A program made the translations under genes and the position numbers. Source: Carposina sasakii (taxonomy: Eukaryota; Arthropoda; Insecta; Lepidoptera; Carposinidae). From it: 64,000 nt of DNA. Location of the stretch: contig CP053153.1 of NCBI GenBank assembly GCA_014607495.2, forward strand, positions 12,338,001 through 12,402,000, read 5' to 3'. The notes under the pieces were generated by a model. The model was given only the letters and a program-made list of their open reading frames with translations. It was not told the DNA's origin and did not search any database. Positions 46,701 through 54,863 of this stretch are shown here, piece by piece; position 1 is the first letter of the stretch; each line of letters begins with the position of its first letter.

Positions 46701-47792
46701 AGTCGGAATACGATCTCTTCATGGGCTCATGTAAGTTGTTTCTGCAATTATTTTAGATTTTCACTAATTTTGCTCTTATTCTTGAGGATTTTCCCGACGT
46801 TTTCATTCATTATCACCATAATCATCCCTTATAAATTCAGAAATCATTGACTAAAGACAATGGCTGTATGGGCTTAGTTCCCCTTGCCTTTCCTTCGGGA
46901 TAAACAAAAAACTAAAAAAAAAAATCATAAAGAAGATTGTTCAGCCACGTTTAGCATATAGCTCGGTCCGATGTAAAAGATCAACGGCAATTTGCTAGCG
47001 TCCCCGAGTTCCTTAATCATCTTTTACGGCATATACTGGGTGTAAAGTTGTCTAACTTTGTTCTTTTAATACTTTCTTTGTAACATCACGATCTTTTTTC
47101 TATGGAAGCACCCCTGGGAAACTACGGGTTTCCAAGATATTGAGGTCCAAAGTTACATTAATACGAGTATTATCATTTTTTTTTTACATAAATCCATCTG
47201 AAATCGGTTAACAAACATTTTTTTCAAAGATACCATGTCAAAATGTTATAAAGTTAGTTTTGTAGGTACATTTGTACTTTGCGCATTAAACTAATACATT
47301 GCTTGCAATAAACTGACAGTATTTTTCATAATTTTTGTGTCGTTTCCCAGGGTTGGTTCCATAGAAGAAAATTATCGTAACCTTACAAAGAATACGAGGT
47401 ATTGAAAAAACATCGTTGTCTTTTTACACCCTGTATGTATACAGGAGCTGCACTAAAATTATGTATTCTAGTGCAGCTCCCTTTTGCTCTGAGACATCCT
47501 GGCAAGGCTATTACCTAATTTGCAATAGCAAAGCCTAAGTAACACGACAGCGTAAATAATGATTACGGGCGCGGGAGAACACTCACTCTCCGATTTTCGC
47601 TGTGCCGTATGTAATAGCCTAATGAAATGTCATAAAAAATTACAGATACACAAACTCGAGAAGGACCTGGCCCGCCTACGGGACCCGCTGTACATCCACC
47701 TGCCGCCCGCGCCCCGCGCCGCGCCCCGCTCGCCCCTCACCAAGATCAAGGACATGCTCGAGGAGACCGGCAAGAAGATGAAGATCACGTAA
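34598..47792 (+). CDS. MCU: Mitochondrial calcium uniporter, pore-forming subunit (6 visible exons)
   Basis: Pore subunit of the inner-membrane channel that carries Ca2+ into the mitochondrial matrix. Exons 34598-34719, 36510-36665, 42379-42540, 44495-44698, 46119-46226 and 47646-47792 all have AG/GT borders and join without a frameshift to 298 residues plus TAA. Order: matrix N-terminal domain ([29 protein letters not shown]), coiled coil, first transmembrane helix, the invariant WDIMEP filter with Asp and Glu, TYF, second helix, C-terminal coiled coil. The first 2 bases complete a codon from an upstream exon, so the targeting peptide and start codon are missing here (not found in the window). 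The coding exons are GC-rich in an AT-rich setting. The identification is certain from the WDIMEP region. Confidence 0.97.
34720..36509 (+). other. MCU intron
   Basis: Contains a tandem duplication of about 38 bp (35847-35917, AATAATATTTTATA... units) and a degraded LINE-type piece near 34765-34880. The open frame at 36179-36493 lies just before the next acceptor and has no features of a gene. Confidence 0.7.
36510..36665 (+). CDS. MCU: MCU exon (matrix domain)
   Basis: Acceptor ACATTCCAG, donor GTGCGT. 52 whole codons, [14 protein letters not shown] through [15 protein letters not shown], matching the conserved N-terminal domain block of MCU. Confidence 0.95.
38690..38730 (+). repeat. LINE 3'-end fragment
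   Basis: The tail TATGTACAATAAAGAATAAG AATAAG is the end of the family also seen at 61085-61212 and, inverted, at 16884 and 17876. Confidence 0.55.
38799..38980 (+). mobile_element. SINE copy with LINE-type tail, inside an MCU intron
   Basis: Plus-strand copy: head GTGCCGTGTGCTATCGGCAG AGTAGAATAGCCCC, body TTAAGGGTTTCCGGGAGGTG, tail CAGCAGTGGACTGCAATAGG CTGA. It is degraded compared with the 9325 copy. It lies in the sense direction of MCU. Confidence 0.75.
39133..39281. mobile_element. Palindromic MITE
   Basis: About 150 bp. The left arm GATTCCCGCAGTCACACTTA AACCTAAA and the right arm TTTAGGTTTAAGTGTGACTG CCAGAATCGACC form a long imperfect inverted repeat. A relative with an internal duplication lies at 60303-60588. 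Confidence 0.8.
39825..40070. repeat. Interspersed repeat fragment
   Basis: Contains GCAAACACAGATGCACTCTA, TCATAGTCCGATGGGACGG and ACCGGAGAGAGATCAGG. The same series recurs in the cuticle-gene intron at 57440-57595. It is a common lepidopteran interspersed repeat; the class is not determined. Confidence 0.6.
40120..40183 (-). repeat. tRNA-like repeat fragment
   Basis: The minus strand reads TAGCCCAGTGGTTAAGACGT ... AAGTTCGAACCCAGTC, with A-box-like and B-box-like blocks. The arms do not make a full cloverleaf. It differs from the 17240 family. Confidence 0.5.
40443..40895 (-). CDS. Unrecognised 150-codon ORF in an MCU intron
   Basis: A minus-strand frame from ATG 40895 ([14 protein letters not shown]...), rich in Thr, Arg and His, with no signal peptide and no domain I recognise. 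The middle ([20 protein letters not shown] ... TWSVAYGD) does not look like low-complexity noise. The frame is open a little upstream of the ATG as well, and the last 20 or so residues look like run-off. No flanking exons were found. It could be an exon of an unknown gene, a transposon relic or chance. Confidence 0.22.
   Translation of the reverse strand: MITIQTTLYKKRDNSEKVKIVNQHRRTTDYHHAVVEHKSEGNHPLEISLPRFTKTRGSTARPFHFYSGETKHFSMITRFTSTNNAQFHTELTWSVAYGDRNTRGRTLVVGIYLNAFYGANDIADEKRKKKILPLQKRYTSLCCGYVVTSV
41368..41545 (+). pseudogene. RTE-type LINE remnant (end of reverse transcriptase ORF)
   Basis: Reads [19 protein letters not shown], the typical C-terminal block of RTE-like reverse transcriptases, then a stop. 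It ends with GAAGGCCTATGTCCAGCAGT GGACTTATGGTTGAAAATGATGATG. The end sequence is the one borrowed by the SINEs at 9325, 28728, 38799 and 59513. Truncated and dead. Confidence 0.7.
42379..42540 (+). CDS. MCU: MCU exon (first coiled coil)
   Basis: Acceptor CTCCTCAG, donor GTAAGG. 54 codons from [20 protein letters not shown] to ELQPLEE, rich in Glu, Lys and Leu as expected for the coiled coil that precedes the first membrane helix. Confidence 0.95.
42541..44494 (+). other. MCU intron
   Basis: Holds a tRNA-like SINE (43492) and, near its end (44403-44455), a fragment of the retroposon family at 29800. Otherwise AT-rich. Confidence 0.7.
43492..43590 (+). mobile_element. SINE-like repeat with tRNA-like core
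   Basis: GACCCGGTAGCTCAGTGGTT AGAGC at the start and GTGAGTTCGATTCCC as T-arm, then a GGGTGAAGAATTTTTTCCAT end. It is the most tRNA-like copy in the window, but the acceptor stem is only partly paired and the anticodon stem is weak. I call it a repeat, not a tRNA gene. Confidence 0.7.
44495..44698 (+). CDS. MCU: MCU exon (both membrane helices and filter)
   Basis: Acceptor GCTCCAG, donor GTGGGT. 68 codons: [18 protein letters not shown], first helix, [20 protein letters not shown] with the Asp-Ile-Met-Glu filter, then the second helix ending YAYFVLTKQ. The donor context CTTACTAAGCAG|GTGGG is repeated 55 bp downstream. Confidence 0.98.
44687..44760 (+). repeat. Duplicated splice-donor sequence of the MCU pore exon
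   Basis: CTTACTAAGCAGGTGGG occurs at 44687-44703 and again at about 44742-44758. Use of the second donor would add 55 nt and reach an in-frame TAA, so only the first gives MCU. Confidence 0.85.
44699..46118 (+). other. MCU intron
   Basis: Includes a C-rich run (about 45249-45264), a small MITE (45602-45767) and repeat fragments. The overlapping open frames around 44540-45022 are shadows of the pore exon and run-off. Confidence 0.7.
45602..45767. mobile_element. MITE with CCCCCATATTACCTAACTAG end
   Basis: 166 bp. The left end CCCCCATATTACCTAACTAG CGATAGCGAAA and the right end TTTGCTATTGCAAATTAGCT AATCAGGGGG form an imperfect inverted repeat. It is related to 33365-33734. Confidence 0.65.
46119..46226 (+). 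CDS. MCU: MCU exon (matrix side after second helix)
   Basis: Acceptor ATATTTTCAG, donor GTAAGT. 36 codons, [20 protein letters not shown] to KYNMLKDE, the conserved post-helix segment of MCU. Confidence 0.95.
46227..47645 (+). other. MCU intron
   Basis: Contains a diverged CAGGGTG-family element (47036-47433) and a MITE fragment at 47503-47570. Confidence 0.7.
47036..47433. mobile_element. Diverged CAGGGTG-family element in MCU intron
   Basis: CTGGGTGTAAAG at the left and TTTACACCCTG at the right, with TA on both sides. It shares only the block around GAAGCACCCCTGGGAAACTA and TCCAAGATATTGAGGTCCAA with the other copies. That block reappears inverted near the right end (TTTCCCAGGGTTGGTTCCAT), so the element is partly palindromic. 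Confidence 0.65.
47646..47792 (+). CDS. MCU: MCU last exon
   Basis: Acceptor AAATTACAG. 48 codons ([20 protein letters not shown] ... [10 protein letters not shown]) and TAA. The Pro/Ala/Arg-rich linker followed by a basic helix differs from the short vertebrate tail but begins with the conserved [12 protein letters not shown] block. Confidence 0.95.
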   Translation: MHKLEKDLARLRDPLYIHLPPAPRAAPRSPLTKIKDMLEETGKKMKIT

Positions 47793-48103
47793 TATTGGCT
47801 CACGGTGACGCGTCGTTAACGGGTCCTCGGCACTGCAGGCTGATGCGTATCTGCCAAAAATGATGCGACAACGAAAATTGTAGAATTAAGAGTCGAGCAC
47901 ACCGGATGCGTAGGCGTAGACGTAAACGTAAGCGTAGACCGCTGAGTTGTAATGTATGGCACTGTATAAGGGTGGTCGCCCATGCCAAGCAATCGGTGAG
48001 CGATTTTTTTGTAGAAGAAAAATAGAACGCACTGATTGCAATAGCGCAACGCACACGTCATACAAAATATTGTATCTACTCAAAGCAGGGTAGTGAGTAA
48101 ACT

Positions 48104-48310
48104 AGTGGACGCCCGCGATTCCGTCCGCGTGGATTGCAGAAAAAACAAAATGTCGAAATTATCCGGGGTAAAAACATTTTCCCTAAAAAGTAGCCTATAT
48201 GTTTGGGACCTGTCACAATATATTCCTGAAAACTGCATCGAAATCGGTTTAACCGTTTCTGAGATTAGCGTGCACAAACATCAATCCGTTACAATTTAAT
48301 TATATGTATA
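48104..48310 (+). repeat. Interspersed repeat, GTGGACGCCCG family, nested
   Basis: GTGGACGCCCGCGATTCCGT CCGCGTGG to CCGTTTCTGAGATTAGCGTG CACAAACA, matching the ends of 23285-23450 with a fuller centre. It lies inside the Harbinger-like element. The open frame at 48093-48299 is this repeat. Confidence 0.7.
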
Positions 48311-48350
48311 GATAGATGATGTTTGTGATTTGTATTCAGTTAGTAGACCA

Positions 48351-48402
48351 AATAAAAAAAAGACGTCCAAAAATCACAAAATCGAAAAACAACAGAAATA
48401 AA
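48351..48402 (+). terminator. MCU: Candidate MCU polyadenylation signals
   Basis: AATAAA at 48351-48356 and 48397-48402 are the first canonical signals after the MCU stop, and both are inside transposon sequence. Whether they are used is not shown by sequence alone. Confidence 0.4.
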
Positions 48403-48637
48403 GGAAAAATCGGTCCTACAAAAAGTCTGACGGCGAGCACCCTAAACTGGACACACCGCTTGTCGTCTACACTTACGTTACGCATACGCAACCTGTCTGC
48501 CCGAGCCTATACAGTTCAATACATTACAACTCGTGGCACGTGCAATGTGCATGTCTACGCTTACGTGTATAGGTAGACGTACGCATCCGATGTGCTCGAG
48601 ACTTTATCGCGTTGACATGTCAATTTCCTTTCAGACA

Positions 48638-48750
48638 GGCAAGCTCAAACTTCTTGATAGTCCGTAATGCTTGCGTCACACTGTCATATCTCATAGATTT
48701 TGCTTGCAATTCGATAGTGTTACGGCGCGAAAAATGGTTCATGTTTACCC
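48638..48750 (-). repeat. Degraded copy of the GGGGTAAGCACGAACC MITE
   Basis: Matches the 116-bp elements at 22428 and 27246 along its whole length with many substitutions (for example TCATAGATTTTGCTTGC and ATGGTTCATGTTTACCC). Old copy. Confidence 0.6.
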
Positions 48751-51700
48751 TACAGACTGCTGTTACGTAATACGAAAGTTTAAAGGTGAAATTTTGAAAA
48801 ATTTCATTTGCTAGTTAGGTAATACGGGGGCCGGTTTTACCAGTTAACTGGCTAATATCTGACGATCGGATAACTACAAGTTATTACCTCTTAAAAAGTT
48901 TAAGGGGTTTGGCAATATTTGGAACAGGTTGCGCCAATAGTTAAATAACCTAATTTAGCTGCCATAGAAGGCACATGGGCAAAGTAAAGTAATAAGCAAA
49001 GAAAGTGTTATACTGAACTTAAATCGTTTGACAAGTTTTAATAAATATGGATTTTTGTATAATAATGTAATGGCTCTGAATCGGTTTGAGTCTGAAACAG
49101 CCAACAGTTTTGAATAATTTAATTTATTACTTACATTAAACCTATACGCTAATTAGGAGCTAAATCAAGGTATTTTATTTTTGCAAGATTATTCGTCCTA
49201 TGCCACTTTCCATATAAAAATGTTCAAACTCCTTTTCAGTTAAATAAAGATTGACACGAATAGAAAGATGGGTTAGCTGGTAATGCTCCGGAATTTATTA
49301 GTTTTGACTGCGGATCATAAGCGAAGATCGGAATAGATTGTAGGTTTGATTTATTTTGTACGCACAAAGTACGCACAAATAATTCATTATTACGTATGTT
49401 AAAAGTAGTGTCATAAATAAATATTAGGCTTATTATTTTATAGTAGTGTTTCTAAATAGTATCTTTTATTTATAATTGTTTAACGTTTATTCTAATGATC
49501 GAATATTTATAAACGTAAACAATTAGATGATCGAATATTTATAAAACAATTAGCTATTGGAGTTTATTCCGTCTTCGCTAGGGTAACCATGAGTTATAGA
49601 AAATGGAGACTTATCTCAATTTAAAATGTATAGACGTGTGTACGTTACACATTGTGACATCTTTACTAGTAGAATACAAGTTACTATGACTTTATGTAAA
49701 AAGTCACATTATAATTTGAAATAAATTTTGGATTATTTATCAAGATTTCGTATTTAGTTGGCCATAAGAAATTATTCGAATTAATTTAATTATTATGATA
49801 TCCAAATGAATTATTATTATATTGCTAACAAATTGTCTGAACGTGATAACTAACATTTTGACTGTTTTTGTGCAATAGTAAGTTTAAATAATAATTCATT
49901 TTAACAAATTGAAATGCTTGTATTTATATTTGGCTCTAGTTACCTAAACACGAATGAATTAGTTTTAATAGTTAAATGTATATGAAAAATAACTGTAATG
50001 TAAAAATTGTAAAATAAACATCTTGCCTACCCGACATGTATATTATAAATGTACTGATATATTAATGTACAAGTAACGATAAATTTCTATTTAAGAGATG
50101 GCTTACATAGTGCACGCAATAATTAATTACATAATAACAAAAGAAGATGGTTCTAGCGTGTGAGAGAGACAACACTATGACGATGCCAACAACTCAATCT
50201 TTTTTATCTGTGGCAATCCAAAATGGCGCCGACTGTTTACCTATCATGGTATTGGTAAATTGATTTGATAACTTTTTAATTCTTTCACTATTACTATCGG
50301 AACTCGAACGATACAGAAAATGGAAAAAATTCTTCACCCGAGTGGGAATCGAACCCACGACCACTGTGACACACGAATGAGAAGAAATAAAAATAAAGTC
50401 ATTAATGACTCTAGATTTAATTAATTAGTATCTGATATTTTGGCCTAAGCTCAGCTTTATGCTTAGTAAATATATGCTCATTTACTTTAGTTTATTTTAC
50501 AGCGCGTGAAATCTAACCCTAGGATTATTGTGATTTCGTAAAATTTTCCTAAAATCAAAGTTTGAAAAAATTATATTGCTTTCAAAAAGATGTATAATTT
50601 TTCAAAGTATAGGTATTTTTAAAATAAATTCAAAGACATAGAGTAGCAATATAATTAAACTTTTATTTTCGTGTTAAGCTAAAGTTTGAAACTTACAGTA
50701 GATTAGTTTATTTTGCGTAAAGAAAAATGGAAATGTTATACCTATGTTTTTTCATAGACGAATAAGATGTATTCCTCTATGGTTTTTTGTAATCCTATCT
50801 TGACTAACTAAATCGTACCTCTCGAATCTAGTCCCAAAGTAGTTTAAAATTAACCAACTCAGTTTAGTCAGTGAATTTGATTTAAAAAAAAAAACTAATT
50901 CATCAAATCACATTTTTTCTTTTGCATTGGCATTGAACTTTCACTCTATAATATTGTTAGGTATATTTAATCAGATGGATTACCCATGTAAAAATATTTG
51001 CACAAATAGTTATAAGGATTGGTGCTTGTATTTTTCAAGTTTTTTGAGCTTATTTTTTAATGTTTTCATTACTTTGTTCTAAGATTATGTGATTGCTATT
51101 TTTTTCTTATTAAATCGATATTTATTCGCTTTACGTTTTTTTATTATTCATTTTAACATGTCTCTTCTACTAACGTTATCAACAAACAAAAACATCTTTC
51201 AAAAATGTAAAAGTTTCAAAGAAAATGTCGCTTATAAAATTGTTAGATTATTATAATTTAAGGTATTAAATTGAAAATGTTATAATGTCTTGTAACATTC
51301 CGTAGGTTAAAATAAAGGCTGTGAAGTTTGGAAACAATTCAGTCCAATTAAAATACATCTCTATATGGCCTACTAATCAATCATTCATTTCATTCAAATC
51401 ATTCACTCGCACGTGTCCAATAATGGCTCACAATTCTTGTGTCAGAATCGTGATAACCGATTAGCAGTCACGATTATTGACGCTTATGTAAAAATAATTC
51501 AACGATAAAACATAGTTTAATAATAATGTAGACTTTAACTATGGCCTCATATAAATATATATCAAAGCGACTAGAATTTAAAAGTCCGAAAGTTGTGAAA
51601 AATAAAATATGTCGGACCAATTCTAACATTTATCTATGTAGAATACCTATTATTCCTTAAAGTATAAAAATAAATCATACTTTCAATCAACGAAACTCAA

Positions 51701-53616
51701 TATTCGCGTATGGCCTAAACTTAGGTCCAAAATTATCTGTAAATATATTATCTAACAGTAATAGATTAAAAATGCACATGACATATACCTATTACGGTGC
51801 TCCCACAGACTATAAACTTATAACATTCTGATACAAAGTGTGCTTTCAATAATGCTACACCTGTAAACTATTTCGTGACTGAAGTATCACATTTTGGTGT
51901 GGTTGCAATACATCCGTCGTGTATTTAAGTAAACAAGGAAGTTAGTCGCGATTCACGTTTTGTAAAATCAAAGACAGACGAATTGTAACCACACCATTGC
52001 CAGAGTGTGATGTGTTTCCAGCGCTGAAGTGATTAGATTGTAGGTTCTACTACCTAATGTTTATTGTTACTTGAACCTTGTATAAGCGCACTGTGGGAGC
52101 ACCTTTTCTCGCTCAAACTAGCTTTCTCTTGTGATCCGCTAATTTGCCTTTTTAGGGTCTTTGTATTTTCTATCTAAGTATATTCAAGATTTTTATATAA
52201 AGTCTTAGTCTTAATGGAGCAAAGCTTCAGTAATAATGTTCTAAAGAAAATATTTGTTTATTGCTTAAAAAGATATTGTACTTATGAGAAATTTCGGCGA
52301 TACCTATTTGTATATAACTAGTAAGATCAAATCATCAAATAATACATATTGACTACGGGGTTTAAGTTTCCATTGTGGAAGCAACTTGTCACTCTTATCA
52401 AATATAATGTCTAATGGTTACTAGCGCCTTAATTATGTACCGAAAAGATCGTAATATCGTGGCCAACTTTACTAAATTATCCAGGCACATTTCAGCACGT
52501 TGCAGATATCTGTTTTGCTTCACCATGCTGACAAATGCTCAGTTAAATGTGCCTAAACACTAGCGTACCTAGTGATTGTTATTTCTCATAGCGCTTCGAC
52601 AACGTTCCAGCGTTTTTAGCTGCGATTCTACTGAAATGAAATAGTAGAATCGGCGCTTATTTTTCTTCTTTGCTGGATTATCCGAGAGATAGAATCTCAA
52701 CATATTATGGATCAGTCATTTAAAAAAATGGCTAAATAGTAAGCTGTACATAATGTTTTTGTTGTAAATATCTAGGCTTTGTACAACTTTTTTGATGTTG
52801 AAGTGTTTGTCAGTAATTTTTACACAGATATACTAGTTATAGTTATAAAATAGTGAAAATGTTAATGGATTAGATTTAGGTTATAAAATAGGTCTTGGTG
52901 ATTATTGGTTTTAACTCTAAACTTTATAATATTCTTGCAAAGGTATAAAAGGTAGCCTTATTTATTTTATTGAAAATATCTTGAAGGTTTTACATCTAAT
53001 ACTTAGCGAAAAGTATCGTGAACAAACTGAAACGATTTTCACATAGTTATTTGCGATATACCTATAGGTACACGGTTTGTGAATTCGAAATACATGTAAA
53101 ATCTATGTTAGTCTTATTTCGATGATCTATCAAATCATTCGCCTGAACATTTAAGTATAATATTCTCTTCTCTCTTCCAATGTAGAACCAATTCGTTTAA
53201 GTAGATACTTAAGAAATGTTATGTTACAAAATGTTATATAATAGATATTTCATATTATACCTTATACATTCTTGACTTCTATTAATTGTATCGAATTACT
53301 AAATTGTATCCATATCTAGACTTTATTTAAATCTCACATTATATTTAGGTAACTTTCTTCTAGAGTGTTTAATCCTAATATTTTTCCACTTTCCCTGTTA
53401 CTAATTCACTAATTAATAACTTGCCAAACTTTCGATCCTCCTATAACATTGTTACATTTGTTAGATCCTCTTTAACTTCGAAGTTATGTCATTGTATAAT
53501 TCAATAATATAATACGGTTGGGTAAATTTTGAACGATATCTCAGTTCTAGAGACAGAGATATAATTATGTTCATACTAAATATCCATATCCATCTTTCTT
53601 ACTTTGAAGTTCATAC
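48751..53616. other. AT-rich region between MCU and the cuticle gene
   Basis: Almost 5 kb with very few repeats: a MITE piece at about 48760-48834 and a truncated tRNA-like SINE at 50323-50372. No coding exon was found. AATAAA motifs occur (for example near 50012 and 51311). A long MCU 3' untranslated region, or simple intergenic sequence, would both fit. Confidence 0.4.
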
Positions 53617-54096
53617 ATACATATAATCACGCCTTTATCCCTTACGGGGTAGGCAGAGCACCAAGGGCCGATAAAACCACATGGTCCCACTTCTGACCAA
53701 TTTTGAGGGTATAGTTGAGATGTACAAGTTCGGTTACTAGTGACAGGTGGTCAGCCCATCGCCTACAAAACACCAAGACCCTCTTGTCCCTCTACTGACT
53801 TGTACAGTATGCCCGGGAAGAGAAGCAGCTGTAATATTAAGGCTGGAGCACACCGGATGCGTATACGTGCACGTAAGCGTAGACGTACACGTACCTCTGA
53901 CTTTAATGTATGGAACTGTCACCGCTTGAAGTCTATGCCTACGTCTACGCATACGCATGCGGTTTGCCCGTGCCTATACAGTTCCATACTTTACAACTCA
54001 GCGGTACATGCACGTCTACGCTTACGTGCACGCACACGCATCCGGTCTACTCGAGCCTTTATACTTTTTTTTTCACTCCCAGAGCAGCATAGAAGT
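53617..54096 (-). mobile_element. Retroposon copy interrupted by a Harbinger-like MITE
   Basis: Outer parts (53617-53839 and 54059-54096) match the young retroposon at 29800-30028 closely, apart from a 44-bp indel near 53737-53785. The match breaks exactly at a TTA, where the 219-bp element at 53840-54058 is inserted. Open frames over this stretch are not genes. Confidence 0.85.
53840..54058. mobile_element. Harbinger-like foldback MITE (219 bp)
   Basis: Ends AGGCTGGAGCACACCGGATG CG and its complement, with TTA on each side (53837-53839 and 54059-54061). The interior is a long palindrome made of variants of ACGTAAGCGTAGACGTACAC and a central ATGGAACTGT / ACAGTTCCAT pair. The uninterrupted paralogue at 29800-30028 shows the empty site with one TTA. 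Confidence 0.88.
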
Positions 54097-54365
54097 TTGA
54101 ACTTTAGTCTACTACTTACCTACCTACTAAAATAACTTTTCTGTTTATTTCACTCATATCTAATTTTGTTGTGGTAAATTATTACCTACACAGAATAAGC
54201 GACTTCTCCGAAGTCACTATTATCGAAATATCGTTCGAATATTTCCCATTGACTAATATTTTGTAATTAGGTCTAGATTTTGTTGAAAGTCGTTGTTCGA
54301 ATAAACTTTTGAACATAACTAGTATTTTACTGGAAAATAAAACGCCCATAACACATTCGAAATGC

Positions 54366-54371
54366 TTTATT
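54366..54371 (-). terminator. Polyadenylation signal of the cuticle-protein gene
   Basis: AATAAA on the minus strand, about 80 bases after the stop codon at 54451-54453, a normal distance. Confidence 0.8.
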
Positions 54372-54450
54372 CAATAAATTAAAATAAGAACCTATAATAC
54401 AATATCTAAGCCTAGATATACAAAGTAAAGTAATAATCTATATAGGTGTT

Positions 54451-54863
54451 TTACGTTTTGTCTTTTTCAATGGCTTCGGAAGGTGATATTGGCTTGGAAT
54501 CAAAAGGGTACAAGTCAATGCTCTGTACGTGAGCCCTAACCGATACACCGGGAGGCACTCCGAAATAATCCTCGCCTATATTTCTAATTATTGTAGTACC
54601 CGGCTTATTGTTGTGTATGTTAAAGCCTATAGCGAATTGTGGAGTGTTTTTGTCGCCTGTATTGGCGTCGTTATCATCTGAGTTCAAATTGTTAACATCA
54701 TTGTCTTCATCTTTCGTGTTCGTTGTCTGGAAAGGTTTAAGTGGCACATAAGGTGTCTTCGACGGCCTAAAAGGCTTGCTTGTAGGCTTAAAAGGCTTGC
54801 TGGTCGGCCTATAGGGCCTGCTGGAAGGCCTGTAAGGCTTGTTCGTTGGCCGGCCCGGCTTGC
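54451..54863 (-). CDS. Cuticle gene exon 8 (alternative C-terminus)
   Basis: Acceptor ATTCCAG on the minus strand. 137 whole codons with stop. It opens with five repeats of the KPFRPS/KPYRPS type, followed by an acidic Asn/Asp stretch and a conserved-looking end (IGFNIHNNKPGTTIIRNIGE). Confidence 0.85.

Larger units (their letters stand above)
47889..48603. mobile_element. Harbinger-like element in the MCU 3' untranslated region
   Basis: Ends AGAGTCGAGCACACCGGATG CG / CGCATCCGATGTGCTCGAGACT are inverted repeats (about 20 of 23 match), with TTA on each side (47886-47888 and 48604-48606). The TTA duplication is the PIF/Harbinger signature. Outer parts match the 219-bp element at 53840; the centre is about 480 bp of extra sequence including another repeat (48104-48310). 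It starts 96 bp after the MCU stop. Confidence 0.75.

Noticed and set aside
53740..54135. 131-codon frame rich in Arg/Thr/His
   Set aside because: Produced by the CGT-rich arms of the Harbinger-like MITE; not a gene.
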